From: Paenibacillus glycinis
Lineage (GTDB): Bacteria > Bacillota > Bacilli > Paenibacillales > Paenibacillaceae
DNA: 64,000 bases
Assembly (NCBI RefSeq): GCF_009909185.1
Contig: NZ_JAAAMV010000001.1
Location: forward strand, 682,001 to 746,000
Direction: 5' to 3'
Below are positions 30,667 to 39,426 of this stretch, piece after piece; position 1 is the first letter of the stretch, and every line of letters starts with the position of its first letter. A program made the position numbers and the translations under genes. The notes under the pieces are model-generated. The model made no database searches, was not told the origin of the DNA, and saw only the letters and a program-made list of their open reading frames with translations.

Positions 30667-30696
30667 ATTATAATGAAGCCGCGCCGTCCGTGTCAA
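30667..30696 (-). promoter_or_regulatory. Vegetative promoter of the leuS T-box leader
   Basis: Minus-strand TTGACA, 18-base spacer, TATAAT: both hexamers are perfect consensus. It places the transcript start just before the T-box Stem I. Confidence 0.85.
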
Positions 30697-30733
30697 GGCA
30701 GGAACGCCCAGCACCGCCAATAATGGACAGGCG

Positions 30734-31489
30734 TCACTTGACGGCGGCGAAAAACAGCCGCTCCGTGCCGTCGTCCGCCGGCTCGAGCTCGAAGTCCCCG
30801 AACAGGTCCACGCGCGTGAAGCCCGTAGCCAGCAAGGCTTCACGGATCCATTCGGCATCGTAGGCGCGCTGCACGTGCATTTCCTCGATTCGCGCAAACG
30901 CGTCTCCCCGGCCCCCCGAAGCATCGGCGAAAATCGTCAGATGGTGCTCGATTTCCATCCGTTCCTCGTCGAGCTCGCTCGTCCAGATATACGCGACGTC
31001 GGGCTCGTCCAGCACGAAGGGCTGCTCCTCCGCATAACGGCGAAGCGTCCTCGGCGCATGCACGTCGAACAGAAACAGCCCGCCGGGCTTCAGCCCTTGA
31101 TAGGTCGCCGCGAACGCGGCCAGCACGTCGTCGTCTTCCGTCAAATAGTTGATGCAATCGCAGAACGAAAGGACGCTGTCCGCCAATTCCCCGAGCTCCC
31201 ATTCGGTCATGTCCTGCTGCAGCCATGTCACCGTTCCGCTGCCGGCGGCTTCGCCTTGCTTGCTGCGCCCGACCGCCAGCATATCGGACGATAGGTCGAT
31301 GCCGTATACCGTATAGCCGCTGCGCGCCAAGGGAAGGGCGATGCTGCCCGTGCCGCAGCCCAGGTCGACGACGGTCGCCGGTTTCCCGTATCGCTGCCAG
31401 CACGCCTCCGCGAACGCGATCCACCGCGGATAAGGCATGTCCGCCATCAGGCGGTCGTATACGGCGGCAAATTGCGTATAAGCTTCCAT
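30734..31489 (-). CDS. yqeM: Class I SAM-dependent methyltransferase (YqeM type)
   Basis: 251 residues. Motif I is VVDLGCGTGSIALPLA, motif II VYGIDLSSDM, and YTQFAAVYDRLM at the N-terminus is typical of this subgroup. The position at the end of the yqeG-yqeK operon next to leuS and comER matches B. subtilis yqeM. The substrate is unknown. It starts 8 bases after the cvfB stop and is the last gene of the operon. Confidence 0.85.
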   Translation of the reverse strand: MEAYTQFAAVYDRLMADMPYPRWIAFAEACWQRYGKPATVVDLGCGTGSIALPLARSGYTVYGIDLSSDMLAVGRSKQGEAAGSGTVTWLQQDMTEWELGELADSVLSFCDCINYLTEDDDVLAAFAATYQGLKPGGLFLFDVHAPRTLRRYAEEQPFVLDEPDVAYIWTSELDEERMEIEHHLTIFADASGGRGDAFARIEEMHVQRAYDAEWIREALLATGFTRVDLFGDFELEPADDGTERLFFAAVK

Positions 31490-31497
31490 CGCGCCGC

Positions 31498-32526
31498 CTA
31501 TTCCTTCGAATCCGGCTTCGCGGACGATTCGGAAGCGCTTAGACCGCTCGCCGAAGCGCGGACGGATGAAGCCGCTGCGCTTGCGGCGCCTTCGGCAGCC
31601 GCCGTCCGGTCCGCGGAATCGCCCGTTCCGCCGTCAGCCGACTCGCCCTTCTCCGTCAGCTTCGTCCAGCTGCCGTCCTGTTGGATAAGGCCGTCGCGCA
31701 TCAGCTTGCCGAGCGCACGCTTGAACGCGCTTTTGCTGATGCCGAACTTCAGCTTGATGATGTCCGCCTGCGTCTCGTCCGAGTAGGGCATCGCGCCGTT
31801 CGGACGTTCCTTCATGAAGCTCAGGATCCGGTCCGAATCCTCCAGACGGCCGACTTCTTTGCGCTGCTGCATGGACAGGTTCACGCGTCCGTCCTCCCGG
31901 ACGAACGTCACGCGCGCTTTCACGCGCTCGCCGAGCCGGAGCAGCCGCGTCCGGTCGTCCGCCGGAATGAAGCCGTACGCGCCGAAGCCGAGCACGCCGC
32001 CGTCGATCATGACGAACGACCCGATCTTGAGCGTTTTCGTGACCCATCCCTCTACCCATGTATTATGCCACGAGGAAGGCGCATGGAACGCGAGCTCCGC
32101 GAGCTCCTCCTCGAACGCGACCTTCGCCACGAGACGGCCGATCTTGTCGTGCGCGAGAATGACATGCACTTCGTCGCCGCGCTTGGGCCGCAGCTCCTTC
32201 AGTTCCGGTTGCTCCGAGAGCGGAAGCAGCAGCTGCCGCCCGAGGCCCATCTCCAGAAACGCGCCGATGCGCGGATGAATGTCCGCGACCGCCAGCCGCG
32301 CGACTTCCCCGAGCTGAATGAGCGGCTTCTTCATCGTCGCCGCGATGCGGTCCTCGGAATCGAAGAACAGGAAGACCTCGTAGGAGTTGCCGATGACCGG
32401 CCTTTTCCCGACGAGCTCGGTGTAGTGCATCAGCACTTCCGATTCGCCGTCGGTCAAAAAATAACCATAGGGCGACACTTCGCGCGCCACCCTTAAATTC
32501 ATGGTTGTCCCTGCTATGAGGTTCAT
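31498..32526 (-). CDS. cvfB: CvfB-like S1 RNA-binding protein
   Basis: 342 residues with tandem S1-like beta-barrels (about 1-210, e.g. GVLGFGAYGFIPADDRTRLLRLGERVKARV) and a C-terminal winged-helix segment (FGISKSAFKRALGKLMRDGLI, about 270-295), the layout of CvfB/YitL. A Ser/Ala-rich tail of about 45 residues is added. CvfB proteins bind RNA and affect virulence and mRNA fate in Staphylococcus. The ATG at 32526 overlaps the rsfS stop (ATGA). In B. subtilis the orthologue yitL is elsewhere, so its presence inside this operon is a local rearrangement. Confidence 0.85.
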   Translation of the reverse strand: MNLIAGTTMNLRVAREVSPYGYFLTDGESEVLMHYTELVGKRPVIGNSYEVFLFFDSEDRIAATMKKPLIQLGEVARLAVADIHPRIGAFLEMGLGRQLLLPLSEQPELKELRPKRGDEVHVILAHDKIGRLVAKVAFEEELAELAFHAPSSWHNTWVEGWVTKTLKIGSFVMIDGGVLGFGAYGFIPADDRTRLLRLGERVKARVTFVREDGRVNLSMQQRKEVGRLEDSDRILSFMKERPNGAMPYSDETQADIIKLKFGISKSAFKRALGKLMRDGLIQQDGSWTKLTEKGESADGGTGDSADRTAAAEGAASAAASSVRASASGLSASESSAKPDSKE

Positions 32527-32870
32527 GCGAACTCCACGACCTTCGCATCCGACCAGAGCCGTTCGATGCTGTAATATTCGCGTTCCTCCCGATGGAACAC
32601 GTGCACGACGACGTCGCCGATGTCGACGAGCACCCATCTGCCGCTGTCCGCGCCTTCGATGCCGCGCACGCGCGCGCCGCGCGCTTCCGCCTGCTTGCGG
32701 ATTTCGGTCGTGATGGCCTGTACCTGCACGTCCGAGTTGCCGTGGCAGATCACGAAATAATCCGCGACGAGCGAGATGTTTTTCAGATCGAGCGCCACTA
32801 TGTTATGGGCTTTCTTTTCTTCCGCCGCCGCGACTACCGCTTGCAGCAGCCCTTCCGAGCTAATTGTCAT
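32523..32870 (-). CDS. rsfS: Ribosomal silencing factor RsfS
   Basis: 115 residues with the RsfS/Iojap signature ADYFVICHGNSDVQVQAI and the C-terminal WVLVDIGDVVVHVFHREEREYYSIERLW. It binds L14 on the 50S subunit and blocks subunit joining in starvation. It overlaps both neighbours by 4 bases (yqeK upstream, cvfB downstream). GGAGG lies in front of the ATG. Confidence 0.96.
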   Translation of the reverse strand: MTISSEGLLQAVVAAAEEKKAHNIVALDLKNISLVADYFVICHGNSDVQVQAITTEIRKQAEARGARVRGIEGADSGRWVLVDIGDVVVHVFHREEREYYSIERLWSDAKVVEFA

Positions 32871-33442
32871 TCTCCAGCCTCCTGTAGGTGTAAAATCAAA
32901 TCGTTCCGCGCGGCGATGGTCAGCGGGAAAATCCGCCGGCCCTGCTGCAGCAAATACATGATCGTCGAATCGAAGCCCGCGAGCAGCGCCCTATTCAAGC
33001 TATGCTCGGCCAGCTCCCGAATGTGCTTCACGCCCGGAAAATCCCGCCCCGGCTCCATGTAATCAGCCAGGCAGACGATCTTGTCCATCAACGTCATGCG
33101 CTCGCGCCCGGACGTATGATAGCGGATCGCATCCAGAATCTCGGCATCGGACACGCCGTAATCCCGTTCCGCGACGAACGCGCCGACCGGCGCATGCCAC
33201 AATTCTTTATCGTAGCGCAGCAGCTCCTCCGGCAGGCCGTGCTCCTTGATCATCGTCTCCATCCGCGCCGTCGGCCAATACTTCGCCACGTCGTGCAGAA
33301 TCGCCGCCCGCTCGGCCCGTTCGGGGTCGCCGCCAAAACGCTCGGCGAGGATGATCGACGTCTCCATGACCCCAAGCGTGTGCGTCCAGCGGCGCTCCGG
33401 CATCTCGGCCTTGACGGCCGCCATCATCTCACTGCGATTCAT
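32867..33442 (-). CDS. yqeK: HD-domain hydrolase YqeK (probable diadenosine tetraphosphatase)
   Basis: 191 residues with the HD metal site RWTHTLGVMETS (first His), ERAERAAILHDVAKYW (His-Asp) and later GAFVAERDYG and IRYHTSGRERMT. The YqeK family hydrolyses Ap4A symmetrically. It overlaps nadD by 14 bases and rsfS by 4, within the nadD-yqeK-rsfS core found in many Firmicutes. GGAGG lies 9 bases before the ATG. Confidence 0.92.
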   Translation of the reverse strand: MNRSEMMAAVKAEMPERRWTHTLGVMETSIILAERFGGDPERAERAAILHDVAKYWPTARMETMIKEHGLPEELLRYDKELWHAPVGAFVAERDYGVSDAEILDAIRYHTSGRERMTLMDKIVCLADYMEPGRDFPGVKHIRELAEHSLNRALLAGFDSTIMYLLQQGRRIFPLTIAARNDLILHLQEAGE

Positions 33443-34022
33443 AAAGTCCGTTCCTCCGTATGAACGAATGCACCTTCTCCGGAACCATGAACCGGATGGA
33501 GCGTCCTTCCGCGACCCGTTCCCGGATCGCCGTCGACGAGATATCGATAAGCGGCATCTCGACCACGGTCAGCTTGTCCGTAATAAAGGCCGGCAGCTGC
33601 TCCAGTCGAAACGCCTCTCCGGCGCGGGTGACGCCGATGAACGACGCCATCTCCGCCAGCGCCTCGATCTCGTGCCACTTCGGCAGATCGTTGACGCGGT
33701 CCGTCCCGATGATGATGCTGAAGGTCCGCCCGGGATAAATCCCGTTCAGCTCCTTGATCGTATCGATCGTAAAGCTGGTTCCTTCCCGTTCCAATTCGAC
33801 GTCCATCGCGCGGAAATGCGGCTGAAAATCGATTGCCCGGTATACCATCTCCAGCCTCGAAGCGCCGTCGGCCCGGGGCCCATGGTCCTTCAGCGGCGGA
33901 TGACCCGACGGGAAAAACCAGATCTCGTCCAGGCCGCATGCCTCTCTCGCGGTCTCGGCGGCAAGCAAATGCCCGTAATGGATCGGATCGAACGTTCCGC
34001 CCATGAATCCAACTTTAATCAA
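33429..34022 (-). CDS. nadD: Nicotinate-nucleotide adenylyltransferase
   Basis: 197 residues with the nucleotidyltransferase motif GGTFDPIHYGHLL near the N-terminus and the C-terminal ISSTAIRERVAEGRSI (SxTxxR). It makes NaAD in NAD synthesis. I chose the TTG start at 34022 (giving MIKVGFMGGTFDP) because GAAAGGGG lies upstream and it places the motif where B. subtilis NadD has it; the longer frame from 34166 would add 48 residues with unusual composition that overlap yhbY. Confidence 0.92.
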   Translation of the reverse strand: MIKVGFMGGTFDPIHYGHLLAAETAREACGLDEIWFFPSGHPPLKDHGPRADGASRLEMVYRAIDFQPHFRAMDVELEREGTSFTIDTIKELNGIYPGRTFSIIIGTDRVNDLPKWHEIEALAEMASFIGVTRAGEAFRLEQLPAFITDKLTVVEMPLIDISSTAIRERVAEGRSIRFMVPEKVHSFIRRNGLYESQ

Positions 34023-34063
34023 CTGCCCGCAGCCCCTTTCGATTTCTGCCGTAGTAGCCCCGG

Positions 34064-34354
34064 TCAAGGCAGCTCGATCGTCTTGTGGTCCTTCGATTCC
34101 TTGTACAGCACGATCGTCTTGCCGATGACTTGGACGAGCTCGGAGCCGGACTCCGCGGCCACCCACTCGCCGACTTCCTTCGGATCTTCCGAGCTGTTGT
34201 TGAGCACGTTCACCTTGATGAGCTCGCGCATCTCGATCGCTTCCTCGATATGGCGGATCAAATTATCGTTCATGCCGCCCTTGCCCACCTGGAAAATCGG
34301 GTTCAAATGATGCGCCAGCGAACGCAAATGGCTCTTCTGCTTGCCTGTTAACAT
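34064..34354 (-). CDS. yhbY: CRM-domain RNA-binding protein YhbY
   Basis: 96 residues with the CRM/YhbY fold: LTGKQKSHLRSLAHHLNPIF, the loop VGKGGMND and ALE-type helix HIEEAIEMRELIKV, ending QVIGKTIVLYKES. YhbY proteins bind pre-50S particles. It lies between aroE and nadD in the operon, in the place of B. subtilis yqeI. Confidence 0.95.
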   Translation of the reverse strand: MLTGKQKSHLRSLAHHLNPIFQVGKGGMNDNLIRHIEEAIEMRELIKVNVLNNSSEDPKEVGEWVAAESGSELVQVIGKTIVLYKESKDHKTIELP

Positions 34355-34379
34355 AGGTCATGTTCCTTCTCTCGTCAAA

Positions 34380-35243
34380 TTAACTTCCGGACTGCAGCGC
34401 CGCCAGCACCGTTTCGCGCATGGCTGCCGCGGGCGCGGGCTGCCCCGTCCAGTATTCGAAGGCGTAAGCGCCTTGGTAAATAAACATCCCGAGCCCGCCG
34501 TGGACGAGGCATCCACGTGCCTTCGCTTCCTCCAGGAAACGGGTCGTCAGCGGATTATAGATCAGGTCGCTGGCGATGCTGCCCGGTCGGAGCCAATCGC
34601 CGTCAAGCGGCGAGGCATCCACGTTCGGGTACATGCCGAGCGATGTCGTATTGATCACGATGTCGCTGTCCGCGCATGCATCGCGCAGCTCGTCCTGGCC
34701 GATCGCGCGAATGTCCGGGACGAGGCCGCGGAACGCATCCGCCAGCTCCTCCGCTCGGGCCAAGGTCCGGTTCGCGATCGTCACGGACGCGGCGCCTTCC
34801 CGGGCAAGCGCGTACAGGATGCCGCGCGTCGCGCCGCCGGCGCCGACGATGAGCACGCGGGCTCCGGTCAGATCGGAGCGCGCTTCTTCCTTCAAGGATC
34901 GGACGTAGCCGATGCCGTCCGTATTGTAGCCCGTCAAACGTCCGCCGTCGTTCACGATCGTATTCACCGCGCCGATGGCCTGCGCGCTCTCGTGAATCTC
35001 GTCCAGCAACGGCATGATCGCGAGCTTATGCGGAATCGTCACGTTCACGCCGCGCATGCCCATGGCTCTCGCGCCCGCGACGAAATCGCCCAGACGGTCG
35101 TCCGTAATGTGAAAAGCCGTATAAATGCCGTTAATGCCGCGCTCCCGAAAGGCGCGGTTCATCATGACCGGCGATTTGGAATGCCGGATCGGATCGCCGA
35201 TAACGCCGTAGAGGACCGTATGGCTGTCCACCGTGTTGCCCAT
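34380..35243 (-). CDS. aroE: Shikimate dehydrogenase
   Basis: 287 residues. Substrate site GDPIRHSKSPVMMN (Ser-x-Ser), NVTIPHKLAIMP with the catalytic Lys, GYNTDGIGYVRSL (Asp of the pair), and the NADP-binding GAGGATRGILYAL with NRT after the second strand. It reduces 3-dehydroshikimate in aromatic amino acid synthesis. I prefer the ATG at 35243, which has GGGGAGAG and GGGGAAG upstream; the ATG at 35264 has none. Fifth gene-neighbour of the yqeG operon, as in Bacillus. Confidence 0.95.
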   Translation of the reverse strand: MGNTVDSHTVLYGVIGDPIRHSKSPVMMNRAFRERGINGIYTAFHITDDRLGDFVAGARAMGMRGVNVTIPHKLAIMPLLDEIHESAQAIGAVNTIVNDGGRLTGYNTDGIGYVRSLKEEARSDLTGARVLIVGAGGATRGILYALAREGAASVTIANRTLARAEELADAFRGLVPDIRAIGQDELRDACADSDIVINTTSLGMYPNVDASPLDGDWLRPGSIASDLIYNPLTTRFLEEAKARGCLVHGGLGMFIYQGAYAFEYWTGQPAPAAAMRETVLAALQSGS

Positions 35244-35283
35244 GCTCTTCCCCACTCTCCCCATAAGCGTGATGAACCGGCGA

Positions 35284-36408
35284 TTAAATCAGCGCGTCGC
35301 GGGTCAGCACCCGGATCCCTTTCGGCGCGTGAATGTCCACCAACGCGCCGTCCTCGCCGTTCACGTGTATCCAGCCGAGGCCGGAGACGAAGATATCGGT
35401 GTCGACGCCCCGGCGGATCTTGAGGCGGTGACGCGTCCACGGCGGCATCGCTTCCAACTGCTCCCGCGAGGGCGGCGCCAGAAGCTCCCCCTTGTGGTCC
35501 GCGAACAACTCGTCCGCGCGCTCCAGCTTCGTCCGGTGCACCTGAAGCGCGTTGGAAACGTAGATCGAGAACGATTGACGGTCTCCTTCGATGAAGTCGA
35601 ATCTCGCCAGCGCCCCGAAAAACAGCGTCTGTCCCGCGTTCAGCTGGTACACGAGCTGCTTGATCGGCTTGTCCGGCAGCAGGGCGCCGAGCACGTCGCG
35701 CTCCACGATCTCCGTCATGCGGTGCCGGTAAACGATCCCCGGCGTATCGATGATGTCCCTGCCGTCGTCGAGCGGGATATGCACGGCGTCGAGCGTCGTG
35801 CCGGGATAACGCGAGGTCGTCAGCTCGCGCTCCATGTCGCTGTAGTCGCGGATCAAACGATTGATCAGCGTCGATTTGCCGACGTTCGTCGCGCCCACGA
35901 CATAGACGTCGCGGTCCCCGCGGTGCCGGCCGATCGACTCGATCACCCGTTCGAAGCCGATATTGCGCTTGGCGGAGCAGAGCGCGATATCGACGACCTT
36001 CAGGCCCTCCGCCTTCGTCTGCTTCTGCACCCAATTGAGCAGCCGGTTCGGGTTGATGCCCTTCGGCAGCAGATCGATCTTGTTCACGACGAGCAGCACG
36101 GGATTGTTGCCGACGAACCGCTGCAAGCCGGAAATCAGGCTGCCTTCGAAATCGAACAGGTCGACGATATGGACGACCAGGCTGTTCGTCCCTGCGATGC
36201 TGCCGAGCAGCCGCAGGAAATCGTCGTTGTCGACCGCGACCGATGCCGCTTCGTTATAGTTTTTAATCCGGAAGCACCGCTGGCAGATCGGCGGTTCCTT
36301 GGCCAGCGCCGAAGCCGGGATATAGCCCAGCTTGTTCGCCGTTTCGGTCTGCAGCTTGATGCCGCATCCCGCGCACGACGCCGCGCCGTCTTCTTGCTGT
36401 TTGATCAT
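35284..36408 (-). CDS. yqeH: Circularly permuted ribosome-biogenesis GTPase YqeH
   Basis: 374 residues. An N-terminal zinc finger with CAGCG and CQRC, then the permuted GTPase order: G4 (LVVNKIDLLP), G5 (ALCSAKRN), G1 (VVGATNVGKSTLINRL), G2 and G3 (DTPGIVY). YqeH is needed for 30S assembly. The start at 36408 has GAGGAGG upstream and overlaps the yqeG stop by 4 bases (ATGA); the longer frame has no site. Confidence 0.95.
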   Translation of the reverse strand: MIKQQEDGAASCAGCGIKLQTETANKLGYIPASALAKEPPICQRCFRIKNYNEAASVAVDNDDFLRLLGSIAGTNSLVVHIVDLFDFEGSLISGLQRFVGNNPVLLVVNKIDLLPKGINPNRLLNWVQKQTKAEGLKVVDIALCSAKRNIGFERVIESIGRHRGDRDVYVVGATNVGKSTLINRLIRDYSDMERELTTSRYPGTTLDAVHIPLDDGRDIIDTPGIVYRHRMTEIVERDVLGALLPDKPIKQLVYQLNAGQTLFFGALARFDFIEGDRQSFSIYVSNALQVHRTKLERADELFADHKGELLAPPSREQLEAMPPWTRHRLKIRRGVDTDIFVSGLGWIHVNGEDGALVDIHAPKGIRVLTRDALI

Positions 36409-36932
36409 GAATTCCGTTCCTCCTCGGGCCAAAGCCCTTTCTTCCGCAGACGGGACAGGGCGACCTTCTCGAGCATCCGGTTGAAGCGGGTCATGATGCC
36501 CTCGTCGTCCGGCGCGATCGGCCTGACCAGAATCGTGAACAGCCCCATCCTTCTGCCGCCGAGCACGTCGGTCATCATCTGGTCCCCGATGACCGCCGTT
36601 CGCTCGGCGGGCAGGCCGAGCTCCTTCAGCGCCTTCACGAAAGCCGCATTAGCCGGCTTCCGCGCGGCATGCACGTAAGGAATTCGGAGCGGCTTCGCGA
36701 ACTTGGACACGCGCGTTTCGTTATTGTTCGATACGATGACGACCTTGAAGCCGAGGTCGCGCACGTCGTCGAGCCATTTGACCAGCTGCGGCGTCGCGAG
36801 CGGCACTCTTGCGCCGACAAGCGTATTATCGAGATCGGTAATGATTCCTGTGACGCCCTGCTCTTTCAGGGCATGCAGATTGATATCGTAGATGGTATTG
36901 ACGCGCATTTGCGGCAACAGCCGTTCGAACAT
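36405..36932 (-). CDS. yqeG: HAD-family phosphatase YqeG
   Basis: 175 residues with HAD motif I GIITDLDNTLVGARV (DLDNT), motif II KVVIVSNNNETRV and motif III/IV VIGDQMMTDVLGGRRMGL. This is the YqeG/GEP4 type, related to phosphatidylglycerophosphate phosphatases. First gene of the nine-gene operon that runs to yqeM. The start at 36932 has GAGGGAG 8 bases upstream. Confidence 0.93.
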   Translation of the reverse strand: MFERLLPQMRVNTIYDINLHALKEQGVTGIITDLDNTLVGARVPLATPQLVKWLDDVRDLGFKVVIVSNNNETRVSKFAKPLRIPYVHAARKPANAAFVKALKELGLPAERTAVIGDQMMTDVLGGRRMGLFTILVRPIAPDDEGIMTRFNRMLEKVALSRLRKKGLWPEEERNS

Positions 36933-37125
36933 AATTTCGACTCCCTCGGTTGCATAGGCGAGCAATACGCCTACGTGCATTCGTAAATAAGCACATGGTT
37001 ACGACCAGCCCTGTCATGGCTATCACGCAAACTATACCATAACTTGCGAATTTGTTGCAAAAACACGCAGGCGCAGAATTTCGGCACCGGGCGCGATCGG
37101 GAAACGCCCGTCCGCCCGGCATCGC

Positions 37126-37165
37126 AAAAAAAACCGGCGCGGATGCATACGCACCTTTGCCGGCT
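37126..37165 (-). terminator. Terminator of the MoxR/DUF58/transglutaminase operon
   Basis: On the minus strand, AGCCGGC...GCCGGT with an inner short stem (GTGCG / CGC-type) is followed by eight T residues. Confidence 0.7.
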
Positions 37166-37176
37166 CCATGACTCCA

Positions 37177-39426
37177 TCAGCCCAAATGCTCGCGAATTTG
37201 TTTCATCGTCGCCGATACCCGGTCCGCTTCCTCCTGGGACATCGACTTGCTGCTGTACATCGCCTGCTCGAAGGCATGCTGCACGATGCTGAATTGCGGC
37301 TGCAGGGACGTCAGCCGAACCGACCAGCGGCTCATCGTCTCCCTAACCGTTTCGTTGCCCTGCACGTCCAGCCCCTTCTTGCGGCAATGCTTGATCAGGC
37401 GGTTCGTCTCGCTTACGATCCGGGCGTTAATCGTGTCCGAACCGCCGCGATAGCGGCGAAGCACCGCCGGGAACGCGCGGTACGAATAGACGGCGAGCGC
37501 CAGCGCCAGCGCGCCGGCAGCCGCCCAGAACATCCACGGCTTCACTTCGAAGCCGCCGTCTTCCTGCACCGGTTCGACCGTCGTGCTGACGTCGGCGGCG
37601 GGATCGACCTGCGCGGGAGCTTCCGGTTCGTCCTTCGGCAGCGCGTACGGATAGCTGAAGCCGGGCGTTGCCTCGAACGGCAGCCAGCCGTAGCCGTTGA
37701 AATAAATCTCGACCCAGGAATGCGCGTCCGCGTTGCGCACGGTATACGTGCCGGCGCCGTCCGGATTCGCGTTGACCGCGTCGGGAATGCCTTGCATCTG
37801 CTGCAGGCTCGGATTGCCAGGGAGGCTGCCTGAGGAATAGCCCTTCACCCATCTGGCCGGAATCCCGAGCGAACGCGACATGACCGCAAGGCTCGTGGAG
37901 AAATAATCGCAATAGCCTTCCCGGATCTCGAACAGGAACGCATCGACGAAGTCCTTGCTTGATTTCTTGCTCAAATCCGGGGTGTTCGTATAGTTGTAGT
38001 TCAATTGCAGGTAGCTGATCAATGCCCGCACCTTGTCGTACGGGGTTGCCGCGTCCTGGGTCAGCTGCCGCGCAAGCTCGCTGACGCGGTCCGGCAGTCC
38101 CTTGGGGAGCTCCAGGTAGATGCCGGCGATGCCGGCGATGCCGCCCGCAGGCTCCGCCGCCGCTCCGCTGCGAAGCGCGTTCTCGTCCAGCACGGGCACG
38201 TTCGACTGCACGGCATACGTCTTCGGATAACGAACCGCCGCCCCCTTTGCCAGCCGCAGCTCCCAAGAATCGGGCAGCCAGCTCATCGCCGGAAACGCAT
38301 CCGCGCTGTCGTTGACCTTCGTCACCTTGGTGATCGGCCCCGCTCCGAACAGCACGGGAAACTTGTCCTTGCGGACCATCTCCACGGTCTGGTCGACGAC
38401 CTCCGTCGCCGTGGTCTCCGGAATGCCGTTCGCCGGAAGCCCTTTGCCCGGCGCGACGCCGGCATGCGCCGGTTCGGCCTTTTCTTCCGGCGATTCCAGC
38501 CAGCCTGTGCCGTTGTAGAGCGCCCTCGTCTCGCCGCGCCAATAGCTGCGATAGTTGGTCGTCACCGTCATGACCGGCGTGTAGTCGAACGTGAAGCCGC
38601 CGCCGAGGACGCTGTCGTTGCGGCTGTAGCCTGACCGGGTATCGGCGTTGTTCTTGGTCGTCGCCACCGTGATGGCCTTATCGCCGACGAACGAAGGCAC
38701 GGTCTCGCCGCGCGATTCCTTCCAAGCCGTATACGGATCGGTCAGCACCGGCTTCACCGTGGGCACGAACAGTCCCGCGGCCATGACGAGCGTCAGGATG
38801 AGCAGGATCGGCAGAAACAGGCTGAGCGGATATTCGACCATCTGCGCCCAATTTTCAGGATGGCGTTCCTTGAAGCCCGCGAAATGGCTGGCCACCAGCC
38901 AGCCCAGGCCGATGAAAACGATCCAAGCGATCTCTTCCCACAAATAAATCGGCGTGAAGATGGAATCCGCGACCGTCAGGGACAGCACCGCCGCGCCGGC
39001 AAGCAGCAAAATAAAAATGCGCTTGTACCGAAGAAGAACGAGCACATGAAAGGCGGCCAACGCGCCGAGGCTGATCCAGAGAAACGGGTTCAGCTCCCCG
39101 AATTGATCGCCTATCCAATGGAACCAATCCATGATATTCCGGCGGCTGCCTTCGAACGGAAGCCACTGAAAATCGGTGAACGCGACGTTCAATCCGGCAA
39201 GGGCGATCAGTTGAAGCCCGATCGACAGCCCCTTGGACGGAATGAGCAGGTTGGCCAAGGCCGCCGCGAGCAAGACGCCGTTGACGATCGTGAACGTCTC
39301 GCTCCACCAGTAATCGCCCAGGCAGCGGATCCATTGATAGATCATGAGCGCCGCGAAGCAGGCGGAGATTTTGCGGTACACGTCCGCGGAAAGCCAACGG
39401 AGAGCCCGATGTCGGAATGCTGTCAT
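37177..39426 (-). CDS. Membrane transglutaminase-like protein (DUF3488/DUF4129 type)
   Basis: 749 residues: about six N-terminal membrane helices (to about residue 215), an extracytoplasmic transglutaminase core with Cys506 (REGYCDYFSTS), His569 (NADAHSWVEIYF) and an acidic residue in WLPFEATPGF (Glu in place of the usual Asp), one more membrane helix at about 650, and a cytoplasmic C-terminal domain. The start at 39426 overlaps the DUF58 stop (ATGA). The MoxR-DUF58-transglutaminase set is common in bacteria; a role in assembly or modification of envelope proteins is proposed but not settled. Confidence 0.9.
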   Translation of the reverse strand: MTAFRHRALRWLSADVYRKISACFAALMIYQWIRCLGDYWWSETFTIVNGVLLAAALANLLIPSKGLSIGLQLIALAGLNVAFTDFQWLPFEGSRRNIMDWFHWIGDQFGELNPFLWISLGALAAFHVLVLLRYKRIFILLLAGAAVLSLTVADSIFTPIYLWEEIAWIVFIGLGWLVASHFAGFKERHPENWAQMVEYPLSLFLPILLILTLVMAAGLFVPTVKPVLTDPYTAWKESRGETVPSFVGDKAITVATTKNNADTRSGYSRNDSVLGGGFTFDYTPVMTVTTNYRSYWRGETRALYNGTGWLESPEEKAEPAHAGVAPGKGLPANGIPETTATEVVDQTVEMVRKDKFPVLFGAGPITKVTKVNDSADAFPAMSWLPDSWELRLAKGAAVRYPKTYAVQSNVPVLDENALRSGAAAEPAGGIAGIAGIYLELPKGLPDRVSELARQLTQDAATPYDKVRALISYLQLNYNYTNTPDLSKKSSKDFVDAFLFEIREGYCDYFSTSLAVMSRSLGIPARWVKGYSSGSLPGNPSLQQMQGIPDAVNANPDGAGTYTVRNADAHSWVEIYFNGYGWLPFEATPGFSYPYALPKDEPEAPAQVDPAADVSTTVEPVQEDGGFEVKPWMFWAAAGALALALAVYSYRAFPAVLRRYRGGSDTINARIVSETNRLIKHCRKKGLDVQGNETVRETMSRWSVRLTSLQPQFSIVQHAFEQAMYSSKSMSQEEADRVSATMKQIREHLG

